Origin: NORP259 sp041398705
GTDB taxonomy: Bacteria > Planctomycetota > UBA1135 > GCA-002686595
Direction of reading: 5' to 3'
Assembly (NCBI GenBank): GCA_041398705.1
Contig: JAWKUI010000006.1
Coordinates: 186,001-250,000, forward strand
DNA: 64,000 nt
Positions 18,720 through 27,502 of the stretch are shown here, piece after piece (position 1 is the stretch's first letter; each line of letters opens with the position of its first letter). The notes beneath the pieces were generated by a model. The model had not been told where the DNA came from. It worked only from the letters and a program-made list of their open reading frames with translations, and ran no database searches. The translations under genes and the position numbers were made by a program.

Positions 18720-19281
18720 GGGATTCTCCCGCGCCGGGGCGGCGGGCGATGTCGATCGGGTGGCGGCCCGCCTCATCTGCGGCGGCGGGCGTGTATGTGC
18801 CGTCGTTGGCCGGCAGGGGCAGCCCTGCGCGCACCATGGACGTGTACAAAGCCACCGCAACCGCGTTGGCCAGGTTCAGGCTGCGCACGCCGGAACGGAT
18901 CGGCAGGTAGAGGCGGCGGCCGCCGTGCGTTTCGGGCGCACCGGCGGGCAGGCCGCTCGACTCGCTGCCGAAGAGCAGCACCTCGTCCCCTTCGAACGTG
19001 GCGTCGAAGAGCGATTCGCCCCCCCGCGCACTGAACCAGCACAGGCGTTGCGCCAGGGGCCGCGGGCCGGTGTCGAGGGCGGTCAGGGCCGACTCGAGAT
19101 CGCGGTGCACGTGCAGGTCGACCAGGTGCCAGTAGTCGAGGCCCGCGCGCTTCAGGTAGCGGTCTTCGAGCGAGAATCCGAGCGGTTCCACCAGGTGCAA
19201 CCGCGCCCCGAGGGCCGCCGTCAAACGCCCCGCGCAACCGCTGTTGTGCGGGATTTCCGGATGTACGAGCACCACGTCCAT
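18709..19281 (-). CDS. trmL: tRNA (cytidine/uridine-34 2'-O)-methyltransferase TrmL-like (SPOUT)
   Basis: A 190-residue SPOUT methyltransferase of the TrmL (YibK) type, which methylates the ribose of the wobble base. Motifs in order are VLVHPEIPHNSGCAGRLTAA, HLVEPLGFSLEDRYLKRAGL, LLFGSESSGLP, and the knot loop LPIRSGVRSLNLANAVAVAL that binds SAM. Length is slightly above E. coli TrmL (157) because of a Pro-rich C-terminal tail. It is the first gene of its operon. A TACAAT hexamer 13 bases before the ATG suggests a very short leader. Its 3' end overlaps the rlmD start. Confidence 0.88.
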   Translation of the reverse strand: MDVVLVHPEIPHNSGCAGRLTAALGARLHLVEPLGFSLEDRYLKRAGLDYWHLVDLHVHRDLESALTALDTGPRPLAQRLCWFSARGGESLFDATFEGDEVLLFGSESSGLPAGAPETHGGRRLYLPIRSGVRSLNLANAVAVALYTSMVRAGLPLPANDGTYTPAAADEAGRHPIDIARRPGAGESHAD

Positions 19282-19293
19282 ATGCGGCGGACC

Positions 19294-19299
19294 ATTGTA
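19294..19299 (-). promoter_or_regulatory. Candidate -10 element of the trmL-rlmD-algH operon
   Basis: On the minus strand TACAAT, five of six matches to the consensus, ends 12 bases before the trmL ATG. This leaves a leader of about six bases. Confidence 0.45.
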
Positions 19300-19350
19300 C
19301 GGGCGACCCTGGCCGGCCGGCGCCGGGGGCCGGGAAATCTGACCCCGGGC

Positions 19351-20682
19351 CTAGAGCCGGGTGCTGGCTTTGATGTCCAGGTACTCGCTCGCGAGGGCGA
19401 CCGGCAACTGCTGGGGCAGCAGGTCGAGCACGTGCATGCCCCGGGCGCGCAGGTCGGCGATCAGCTGGCTGCGCTGGTCCTCGTACTGGGCGGCCGCGGC
19501 CATCTGCCAGGCTCCCGCGCTCGTCTGCGGCGGGGTCTTCAGCAGCGCGTCGACCGCCCTCTCACGCAGGCTCGCGATCAGGACCAGGTGTCGCCGGCCG
19601 AGAACGCGCCAGGCCCGCTCGATGTCGGTGCGATCTTCGGGCCGCAGGTTGCTCAGAATCACCACCAGCGACCGCCGGGGCTCCCGCGCGAGCACCTGCC
19701 GCGCGGCCCCTTCCATATCCGCCACGACCGGCGTGCTCTGCCAGGTATAGACCGTGCGCAACACCTGCGACATGCCCGCCGTGCCCTGCACCCCGCCGAT
19801 GAAGTCGTTGCGCCCGCCAAACGCCGTGAGCGAAACGCGATCCCCTTGGCGTAGGGCCACGTAACTCACGAGCAAGAGCGCATTCAGCGCGTGATCGAGC
19901 AGCGGCAGCCCTTCGTCGACGGCCCGCATGCGGTGCCCGCAATCCACCAGGAACAAGATGCGCTGGTTGCGTTCCTCCTGGTAGTCGCGCACGATCAACT
20001 TCGTGCGGCGCGCGGTGGCTTTCCAATCCACCGTCGTGATCGCATCCCCTTCGCGGTAGTCGCGCAGTTGGTGGAAGTCGAGCCCCATGCCGCGCACCCG
20101 GCGGCGACGGATGCCCGTGGCGCTGACCTGGCCCTGCAACGCCATCAACGCATACCGCACCACCGGCGCGTAGTCGGGGAAGACGCGCATGGTGCTCGCC
20201 GCGCCCGCCCGGCGCAGGCATTGCAGCCAACCTCCGGGGCTCGTGAAGCGCAGGTGCACCGGACCCAAGGGTTGATCGCCGCGGCGCATCGCGGTCAACG
20301 AGTACCGCACCTCGATCACCTTGCCCGGCTCGAGCACGAGCGTCTGCGGCAGGCCCTCCGCTTGCACGTGCGCCGGCACATCCTCGGTCCATTCGATTTC
20401 CTGGCGCCGCGGGCTGTTCGAAGTGAAGCGCAGAATCGCGGTGCCGGGCCGGCCGAGGGCGAACGAGATCGGCAGGATGCGTTCGACTTCGGGCACCTTG
20501 GCCCAACCGGAAAACCACGCCTGGCCGAGGGCAAAGAGGCCGGGAATCAGCGTCAACCCGACGAGCACGAACACGAGCACCACCCCGAAAGCGCCGAGGC
20601 GATCCCAGGGGAGGAAGAGGCTGGCGACGAGCAGCAAAAGCGTGCCCGTGACCCAGCGCAGCAGGGTGGTGCCGGGGTACAT
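19351..20682 (-). CDS. DUF58 domain protein (MoxR partner), cluster 1
   Basis: A 443-residue membrane protein. Two N-terminal hydrophobic segments (about 8-28 and 30-55) precede a beta domain. The DUF58 signature VDWKATARRTKLIVRDYQEE follows, then a vWA-like domain. The metal-binding DxSxS motif of vWA folds is replaced by DCGHRM, so metal-dependent ligand binding is probably altered. The cluster 2 paralogue keeps DTSLS. It is the last gene of the seven-gene cluster, 3 bases after moxR. DUF58 proteins are usual partners of MoxR AAA+ chaperones in maturation of cell-envelope or metal-containing complexes. The client is unknown. Confidence 0.85.
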   Translation of the reverse strand: MYPGTTLLRWVTGTLLLLVASLFLPWDRLGAFGVVLVFVLVGLTLIPGLFALGQAWFSGWAKVPEVERILPISFALGRPGTAILRFTSNSPRRQEIEWTEDVPAHVQAEGLPQTLVLEPGKVIEVRYSLTAMRRGDQPLGPVHLRFTSPGGWLQCLRRAGAASTMRVFPDYAPVVRYALMALQGQVSATGIRRRRVRGMGLDFHQLRDYREGDAITTVDWKATARRTKLIVRDYQEERNQRILFLVDCGHRMRAVDEGLPLLDHALNALLLVSYVALRQGDRVSLTAFGGRNDFIGGVQGTAGMSQVLRTVYTWQSTPVVADMEGAARQVLAREPRRSLVVILSNLRPEDRTDIERAWRVLGRRHLVLIASLRERAVDALLKTPPQTSAGAWQMAAAAQYEDQRSQLIADLRARGMHVLDLLPQQLPVALASEYLDIKASTRL

Positions 20683-20685
20683 GGA

Positions 20686-21655
<970 letters not shown>

Positions 21656-21669
<14 letters not shown>

Positions 21670-22762
21670 CTTCGGATTCCTTGGGGTCGGGCGTGGGCCC
21701 GTACTTCCGGCGCACGAGCTGCGCCAGTTGATTCAGACTACGGCTGGATTCGGGAGGGGCGAGTTCCGTGGGTTTGACCCCGAGGCGGCGCGCGAGGGCC
21801 GGCGCGAGTTCGGTCCAGAGGCCGCGTTTGCGGAACCAGTGGCCCGAGGCTTCGAGGTGCAGGCGGAACTCGCGCCCGCGACCGATGCCCTGTTCGGGGT
21901 CCCAACCGGCGGCCTCGCGCGCGGGGCCGAATCGTCGCATTCCGCGCCAGACCCACAGGAGGACGGCGGCGCCGGCGAGCAGGATCGCCGGACCCGCGTG
22001 GCTCCACAACATGGCGAGGAACCCCTGCCGGTGGCCGTACACGATGCGGAAGCCAGCAACCGGCGCCGGGTCGCGCAGCAGATAGTCGAGCAGGTAGGCC
22101 CGCCCGCCTTCGTCCAGGTGGTGGTTGTCGAACCCGGCCAGGTGGCCGAACAGTTCGACGGTGCCGCGACCCCGCGCCACGCGCAGCAGAGCGCCGTAGC
22201 CGCGTTGGTACAGCCCCGGCTCCAACCCGTCCGGTTCGAGGGTCGGGCCTTCGGGCCAGGAAATCTCCGATTCATCGAGTCCGGGCACGTCGCCTCGGAT
22301 CGCCGTGCGCGGCCCGAGTTGGAACGACAGGGACTTCTCGAGCATCACGGTGGTCAACGTGCCCGGCAACGCTTCGCCCAGTTCGTCGGCCGACATGCTG
22401 CGCTCGTCGACGGGCACCACGGAATGGAAGCGGGGTTCGGGTGCTGCGGCGATCCACAAACGGCCGCCATCCGCCACCCATCCGAGCAGCCGCGTCACGT
22501 CCTCGGGACCGCCGATGCTCTTCCAATGCACCATCAGCGCCCAATCGGTCGGCGGCAGCGTGCCCAGGTGCGGCGCGGTTTCGACGACATACCCGAGCTC
22601 GCGCGCCGTCATCTCGGCCGCCAGGTAGGGATTGAGCGCGGCTTCGCCCTGGAAACCGACGTAGACCGTCTTGCTCTCGGACCCGCCGTCGCTGCACGCG
22701 ACCGCGCCCCAGGCCAGCCACAGGGCCGCCAGCCCGCGTACGATCTGCCGCGCGCCGCTCAT
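21656..22762 (-). CDS. DUF4350 domain protein, likely lipoprotein, cluster 1
   Basis: A 368-residue protein with an N-terminal signal and probable lipobox ending at Cys23 (GAVAC), a GATase-like alpha/beta domain (about 30-235) and one membrane helix (about 246-265, ILLAGAAVLLWVWRGMRRFG). A cytoplasmic C-terminal tail follows. The layout matches the DUF4350 proteins found beside MoxR/DUF58/DUF4129. Its start overlaps the DUF4129 stop as ATGA. The extracytoplasmic domain with a cytoplasmic tail suggests it passes a signal or substrate state to the MoxR ATPase, which is inference. Confidence 0.75.
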
Positions 22763-24189
22763 GCCCGCCCCCAGGGTTCGCGCAGCAGTCCGAGCAGTTG
22801 TTCGAACTCCGCCTGTTCCGGCGTCCGGTCGGCATATGCGATCGCCTGCCACGAGCCCGTGAGCACGGCGAACCAAGGCGCGGCCGGATCCCCGCCGAGG
22901 CGACCCGCCTTGCGTAGGGCCGAAGTCTCGGTGTCACCGCTCTCGAGTTCGAGTCCGTGTCGATCGCGCAGCAGCACCAGGGCAGCGCGGTAGAGCAACG
23001 AAAGCGCCGCGCGGTGTTCCCCGTCCGCCCACAATCGGCCGGCAAACGTCAGGGGATCCGCCGGCAGGCTCGTGGCCCGCAGGTCGAGTCCCGCGACGCT
23101 CACCTCGGGACCCGGTGGCGCCGCCTTGTGGTTCGCTCCCAGGGACCCTTGGATGCCCGCGCTCCAGCGCAAGAGCAGATAGAGGAACCACAACACGAGC
23201 AAGCCGAAGAGGATCCAACCAAGCCACATCACCAGGGGCACGATCTCGGAGAAACGCGGCTCGCCGCCCAAGCGGACCTGCACCTGTTGCTCGGTGCGGA
23301 GTTCCGGCCGGGAGTAGACCTCCTCCACCACCTCCTGCGCATCGCGGCCCGAGGTCCCGGTTTGCCGCGTGAGGCCGGGGCCAAGGGGCAGCAAGAGCCA
23401 CAGCGGCAGCAGCCACGCCGCCAGGCGCGAGTCCCGGCGCCCTGCCCGGCGCGCCAGCACACGCAGGGCCAGCTCCACGTCCCACCCCTCGAGTTCGCCG
23501 CGCCGGTTCAGGTACAGCGAGAATCCCGTCGCCGTCCAGAGGGATTCGATGAACATGCCCAGGGTCCACAGCAGGAACAAGGCGCCGAATTGCAGTCCGA
23601 GACCGGCTTCGAACCACTGCATGTCGAGCATCTGATCGCTCTCCATCGGGGTGGGCCAGAAGCGTGGGAAGAGCATCGCCGCCGCGAACACCATGCACGT
23701 CTCCAACAGCGAGATGCCCTGCGCCAAGCGCCAGCAGCGGCCCCGGGTGCCGCCTTGGAACAAGAGCCGGATGCGCTCCTTACGCGGTCGGCCGGTCAGC
23801 CGTTCGAGCAGCACCACGGGCTCGATGATCGTGCGGGAGTGGAACGCCAAGCGCCCGAAGAGCAAGGTCGACCAGAAGCGGGCGAAGACGAAACTGCGCA
23901 GGTTGCGCGCGACCTGCCGGGGGGTCACGGGGTGCGAAAACACCTCGCGCGACAGGATGAACAGAGTGATGCGACCCAGGAAGATGCGGGTCCACCACAG
24001 GCCGAAGAACGCCAGGAAGGGGTGGCCGAACCACACGAGCACCGCCGCAGCCAGGCCCAGGGGCACCCAGATCAGCAGGCTGCTGCGCAGGATCGTGCCC
24101 AGGTGCAACTGGAAGAGCAGGGTGCCGAGGTCCATCGCCTCCCACGCGCCGCGCACGCGGGGCTCGATGCGGTAGTTCTCAATCTGCAC
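22759..24189 (-). CDS. Multi-pass membrane protein with C-terminal DUF4129-like domain, cluster 1
   Basis: A 476-residue protein with several hydrophobic segments (about 30-60, 65-85, 150-180, 205-225, 258-276, 325-348) and a C-terminal soluble region from about 380. That region includes RLWADGEHRAALSLLYRAAL, the helical signature of DUF4129 proteins. The apparent start is GTG at 24189, overlapping the SpoIIM-like stop by 11 bases. An ATG at residue 19 (24135) is an alternative. No enzyme motif is visible. Position in the cluster supports a role in the MoxR complex. Confidence 0.75.
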   Translation of the reverse strand: MQIENYRIEPRVRGAWEAMDLGTLLFQLHLGTILRSSLLIWVPLGLAAAVLVWFGHPFLAFFGLWWTRIFLGRITLFILSREVFSHPVTPRQVARNLRSFVFARFWSTLLFGRLAFHSRTIIEPVVLLERLTGRPRKERIRLLFQGGTRGRCWRLAQGISLLETCMVFAAAMLFPRFWPTPMESDQMLDMQWFEAGLGLQFGALFLLWTLGMFIESLWTATGFSLYLNRRGELEGWDVELALRVLARRAGRRDSRLAAWLLPLWLLLPLGPGLTRQTGTSGRDAQEVVEEVYSRPELRTEQQVQVRLGGEPRFSEIVPLVMWLGWILFGLLVLWFLYLLLRWSAGIQGSLGANHKAAPPGPEVSVAGLDLRATSLPADPLTFAGRLWADGEHRAALSLLYRAALVLLRDRHGLELESGDTETSALRKAGRLGGDPAAPWFAVLTGSWQAIAYADRTPEQAEFEQLLGLLREPWGRA

Positions 24190-25111
24190 GCCGGAGCCCC
24201 CCCACGGCCAACCAAAGGATGGTCAGGAACCAAAGGGTGCCCCCCACCGCGTACTTGACGGTCGGGGACATCGGACCCGGGGACCAGAATCCCTCGATCA
24301 CCGCCGCCATCGAAGTCAGCACGCCGGCGCCTGCGAGCAACCGCAGGGCCCGGCGTCCCCCCGCCACCAGCGACGCGCGCCGGGTGTGTTCGCCCGGATG
24401 CAACCAGGAAAATCCAAGCTCCATGCCCGCCAGGCCGGAAAGGCAGATGGCGGTCAGCTCGAACGCGCCGTGCCCCGCCACGAAGGGCAGGAACTGATCG
24501 TGGTACCCCGCGCGCAGCACGTACCCGAAGGCGGCGCCGATGACCACGCCGTTGTAGACCATGAAGAACATCGAACCCACGGCCGCGAGCATGCCGCCCG
24601 CAAACACCATGAAGTCGATGCCGACGTTGTTCTTGATGTAGTGGGCAAAGGCGAAGAACCCCAGCTCCGCCGAGCGCTTGCCGATGCCGGAGGGCTCCGC
24701 GTACATCGAGTCGAGGTTCGCCATCATGCCGTCGGACAGGGCGGCGAAGATCCAGTCGGGATGCGACGGCCCCAGCAGGGCCAAGAGGGCGAAAGGACCG
24801 AAGAACGCGAGCACGCACACCAGGAAGCGCTGCCAACGGGCGCGCACCATGGCCGGGTACTCGACTAGCAGGAACCGGCCCAGTCCGGCTCCGGGTGCCT
24901 TGCGCTTGCGGTACAGTCGCTCGTGCCCCGCGAGCACCAGGGAATTGAGTCGCTCGAGCAGGTTCTGGCTGTACCCCCTCTCGCGCGCCAACGCCAGGTC
25001 CCGCGCCACCTGGCGATACAGGTCCGGCAGGTTGCCGTCTTTGCCCTCGAGGCAGCGATCGAGCGCCATCCAGGTCGGGCGCCGCTCGTTTTCAAAGCGC
25101 GCCTGCCTCAA
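24179..25111 (-). CDS. SpoIIM-family integral membrane protein, cluster 1
   Basis: A 310-residue protein with a cytoplasmic helical N-terminus (about 1-90) and about six membrane helices. The family signature is visible: IKNNVGIDFMVFAGGM, VYNGVVIGAAFG and GHGAFELTAICLSGLAG. The family is named for SpoIIM of Bacillus, part of the engulfment machinery, but it is common in non-sporulating bacteria next to MoxR/RDD genes, as here. It starts at a TTG that overlaps the stop of the RDD gene as TTGA, so translation is probably coupled. Nothing in the window suggests sporulation. Confidence 0.85.
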   Translation of the reverse strand: MRQARFENERRPTWMALDRCLEGKDGNLPDLYRQVARDLALARERGYSQNLLERLNSLVLAGHERLYRKRKAPGAGLGRFLLVEYPAMVRARWQRFLVCVLAFFGPFALLALLGPSHPDWIFAALSDGMMANLDSMYAEPSGIGKRSAELGFFAFAHYIKNNVGIDFMVFAGGMLAAVGSMFFMVYNGVVIGAAFGYVLRAGYHDQFLPFVAGHGAFELTAICLSGLAGMELGFSWLHPGEHTRRASLVAGGRRALRLLAGAGVLTSMAAVIEGFWSPGPMSPTVKYAVGGTLWFLTILWLAVGGLRRAD

Positions 25112-25815
25112 TCCTGCTCCTCCAGCCAGACGGCCCAGGACAGGGCCTCTTCCAAAGCCGGCGCGCCCACCTTACCCGTGATCGGTTCGAGCAATTCGGC
25201 GAGTTCGATCGACCGGGCTTCGCCCCACCGCTCGTGGTTGCGGCGCAGCGACAACAGGGCGCGCATCTCGTCGCGCCGCAGGGGCACGGGCACGGGCCGC
25301 GCCGGCGGTCCCGGCTCGGGCGTTTCGTCGTTGGTCTTACGCCAGCCCCGCCGTTTGCGGCGCCGGTCGTACACCACCACCGTGCCCGCCGCCCAATCAC
25401 CCAGGCGACGGAAATCCTGGCTGGCGAGCGAACAGGCGATGCCGATGCCGTAGGCCATCGGCAGGAAGTCGAGGATGCGCAGGAAATTGCGGATCACCGA
25501 CGCGTTCCAGGCCACAGGGGTGCCGTCATCGTGCAGCACGCGCAGTCCCATCAACGCCTTGCCGGGGGTCTTGCCGTCCGCAGCCACTTCGAACAGCACC
25601 GGATAGAACCACTCCCCCAGGAACAGCAGCAAGGAAACCAAACCTGCGCCCATCTCTCCCGCGGAGCCGATGACGAAAAACGCCAGGGCGTAGATCACCA
25701 TCCGAACCAAACCATCGATGAATACCGCAATCCCCCGCGGAATCGGGCCCGCGGGCAGAATCCCGAGGCCGATGCCCTCGGGGGTTTCGATCTGACGCAG
25801 GGTGTCGATTCTCAA
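25108..25815 (-). CDS. RDD family membrane protein (second copy), cluster 1
   Basis: A 235-residue RDD protein. The IETPEGIGLGILPAGPI opening is followed by three or four membrane helices (about 28-48, 52-72, 105-130), and PGKALMGLRVLHDDGTP carries the conserved RDD-domain core, with a basic cytoplasmic tail. It starts at a TTG in a TTGA overlap with the upstream RDD gene. RDD proteins may be transporters (some act as Na+/H+ exchangers) but are uncharacterised in MoxR clusters. Two adjacent RDD genes suggest duplication, although the tails differ. Confidence 0.8.
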   Translation of the reverse strand: MRIDTLRQIETPEGIGLGILPAGPIPRGIAVFIDGLVRMVIYALAFFVIGSAGEMGAGLVSLLLFLGEWFYPVLFEVAADGKTPGKALMGLRVLHDDGTPVAWNASVIRNFLRILDFLPMAYGIGIACSLASQDFRRLGDWAAGTVVVYDRRRKRRGWRKTNDETPEPGPPARPVPVPLRRDEMRALLSLRRNHERWGEARSIELAELLEPITGKVGAPALEEALSWAVWLEEQD

Positions 25816-26357
25816 GCGCGCAGGACCTCGGTTCCTCCGATGAAGTCGTGCAGGGTGCGTCGATCCGGGCGCAGGAGCATCGCGGTGGACACCAACCAGG
25901 CGACAATGCCGACGAACGGAATCCAGTAAGGCAAGCCTCCGAGCAAGGCACGTTGCAGGATATACCGCCCCGCCCCGGCACGGGGTCCGTTCAACTTGTG
26001 AACGCGGATACCCATGATGCGCTTACCAATGGTTTGGGAATCGGTAACGACGAGCCAGAGCTGCATCAACACGAACGCAAGCCCTGCCAAGCCCGTAAAC
26101 AACGTCGCCTTCTCAGGTAAGGGAAGGCTAGTTTCTCCCCGACTATATGCTTCTATCGCTTGCGCGGCACCTTCGCTATCGATCATGAATACACCTATCC
26201 AGATCAACGAAGGCAGTAGGGAATCTACCAACTTGGCGATAATGCGCTGACCCGGCGTCGCAAGCCGCTTGCGCTGCGGCGGCCCACCGTGCTCGGCCGG
26301 ACGGGAAGGGGCCGCATACGGGTTGTGCTCGAGGTCGTCTTGAAAATCGTTGTCCAT
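25812..26357 (-). CDS. RDD family membrane protein (first gene of cluster 1)
   Basis: A 181-residue RDD protein. After a polar N-terminus (about 1-30) comes LATPGQRIIAKLVDSLLPSL, then membrane helices, the core TIGKRIMGIRVHKLNGPRAG, and a last helix ending in RRTLHDFIGGTEVL, the family's C-terminal signature. It is the promoter-proximal gene of the seven-gene cluster. The ATG is 28 bases from a TATGCT hexamer that overlaps the -10 of the divergent yceH-like gene. Function in the cluster is unknown. Confidence 0.82.
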   Translation of the reverse strand: MDNDFQDDLEHNPYAAPSRPAEHGGPPQRKRLATPGQRIIAKLVDSLLPSLIWIGVFMIDSEGAAQAIEAYSRGETSLPLPEKATLFTGLAGLAFVLMQLWLVVTDSQTIGKRIMGIRVHKLNGPRAGAGRYILQRALLGGLPYWIPFVGIVAWLVSTAMLLRPDRRTLHDFIGGTEVLRA

Positions 26358-26383
26358 AGTGTCGGAGAAAGGGGATGTCCGCC

Positions 26384-26390
26384 TAGCATA
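26384..26390. promoter_or_regulatory. Overlapping divergent -10 elements (cluster 1 and yceH-like gene)
   Basis: The sequence TAGCATA reads TAGCAT on the plus strand (towards the yceH-like ATG at 26427) and TATGCT on the minus strand (towards the RDD start at 26357). Both hexamers keep T1, A2 and T6, so the two transcripts would compete for one site. Confidence 0.4.
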
Positions 26391-26426
26391 GCAGAATCCC
26401 CCCCCGCGGGCGGCTGGAGCAATACC

Positions 26427-27086
26427 ATGGAATCCCACTTGAACCCCTACGAGGCCCGGGTTTTGGGCGTGCTGATCGAGAAGGCCTACACCACCCCGGA
26501 CCAGTACCCCCTTAGCCTCAACGCCACCACCAACGCCTGCAATCAGAAATCCTGCCGCAACCCGGTGGTCGACTACTCCGAAGCGGAGGTCCTGGTGACC
26601 CTCAAGGGATTGCGCATGAAGCACATCGCCGGGGGCAGCATCCCGGCAGGCTCACGCATCGAGCGCTGGCACCATAGCGCCAAGGAACACTGGGGCCTGT
26701 CCGACGCGAGCCTGGCGGTCTTGGCCGAGCTGCTGCTGCGCGGACCCCAATCCGCTGCCGCCCTGCGCAGCAACGCGAGCCGCATGATCACCCTCGCCAG
26801 CCCCGAGGAACTTCAGAAGGCGATCGGACCGCTCGAGGACAAACGTATGGTGCACCTGCTGCCTCCCGGCGGCGGTTCCCGGGTGGCGCAGTACGAATGC
26901 ACCTTGGGCGCGACAGCCGAAGGTCCGGTCGCCGCTCCGGCACGGCCCACCCTCTCGATGCCTTCCCACGTGGCGCCCGCGCCGGCCGCACCCGAGCCCG
27001 ATGCTCTGGCCGCGCTCACCGAACGGGTGGCGCGCCTCGAGCAACAGCTCGCCGACCTCGCGGGTCGCCTGGGCGAGACGCTGTGA
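26427..27086 (+). CDS. YceH family protein (DUF480)
   Basis: A 219-residue protein close in length to E. coli YceH (215). The N-terminal LNPYEARVLGVLIEKAYTTP and the NQKSCRNPVVDYSEAEV segment are diagnostic, and two winged-helix domains span about 1-165. An Ala/Pro-rich linker and a C-terminal coiled coil (ERVARLEQQLADLAGRLGE) follow. GGAG 8 bases before the ATG is a reasonable ribosome-binding site. The family resembles MarR/PadR-type DNA-binding folds but its role is unknown. It is divergent from cluster 1 and convergent with the ferredoxin gene. Confidence 0.9.
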   Translation: MESHLNPYEARVLGVLIEKAYTTPDQYPLSLNATTNACNQKSCRNPVVDYSEAEVLVTLKGLRMKHIAGGSIPAGSRIERWHHSAKEHWGLSDASLAVLAELLLRGPQSAAALRSNASRMITLASPEELQKAIGPLEDKRMVHLLPPGGGSRVAQYECTLGATAEGPVAAPARPTLSMPSHVAPAPAAPEPDALAALTERVARLEQQLADLAGRLGETL

Positions 27087-27091
27087 ATGCG

Positions 27092-27115
27092 GCGCGGGGG
27101 CCGCAGCCCCCGCGC
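27092..27115. terminator. Bidirectional hairpin between yceH-like and ferredoxin genes
   Basis: GCGCGGGGGC (27092-27101) pairs over 10 bp with GCCCCCGCGC (27106-27115) around a 4-base loop. It sits in the 36-base gap between convergent genes. The stem is very strong but lacks a T-tract on either side. Confidence 0.6.
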
Positions 27116-27122
27116 ATCACAC

Positions 27123-27401
27123 TCAGTCCGCCGAGCGCAGCGACACGTCGCCCTGGATCACCAGTTGGCACGCCAGGCGCGCGTTCGGCGAGGAGCTCAC
27201 CATCTCGGTGGTCTCCTGCTCGACATCGCTGATCGGGTTCAGGTTGTCCATGCCCTGCTCCACGATCACGCAGCACACGCCGCAGGAGCCCATGGTGCAG
27301 CCGAAACTCAGGATGTTCTGGTCTTGGGCGAATTCGATCAGGCTGGTGCCAGCGGGCACTTCGAAGCGGTCACCGGAGTCGGTCAGGGTGAGGATCGGCA
27401 T
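27123..27401 (-). CDS. [2Fe-2S] ferredoxin
   Basis: A 92-residue plant-type ferredoxin. The ligands are Cys35, Cys40 and Cys43 (CTMGSCGVC, spacing CX4CX2C) and Cys78 in RLACQL, the standard 2Fe-2S arrangement. The charged linker DVEQETTEMV is like that of adrenodoxin and Isc ferredoxins. It is a soluble electron carrier. No reductase or partner gene is adjacent. An extra cysteine at 44 follows the third ligand. The ATG gives MPILTLTDSG, the normal first strand. Confidence 0.9.
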   Translation of the reverse strand: MPILTLTDSGDRFEVPAGTSLIEFAQDQNILSFGCTMGSCGVCCVIVEQGMDNLNPISDVEQETTEMVSSSPNARLACQLVIQGDVSLRSAD

Positions 27402-27444
27402 GGTGGAGAGTCGGAGGAGCGCAGGCGTGCGCGGAGGGACGAAG

Positions 27445-27468
27445 GACCCCGGCATTCGCGCCGGGGTC
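27445..27468 (-). terminator. Hairpin downstream of the DUF3857 gene pair
   Basis: GACCCCGG (27445-27452) pairs with CCGGGGTC (27461-27468) across an 8-base loop, about 35 bases after the stop of the 27503-31183 gene on the minus strand. CCTTCGTCCC follows, so the T-tract is weak. Confidence 0.45.
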
Positions 27469-27502
27469 GATAGTGGATGCCGGAATCTCGTCCGGCGCGG
27501 GG

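Noticed and set aside
24179..25111. Evidence for sporulation from the SpoIIM-like gene
   Set aside because: SpoIIM-family proteins occur in MoxR/RDD clusters of non-sporulating bacteria. No other sporulation gene is present in the window.
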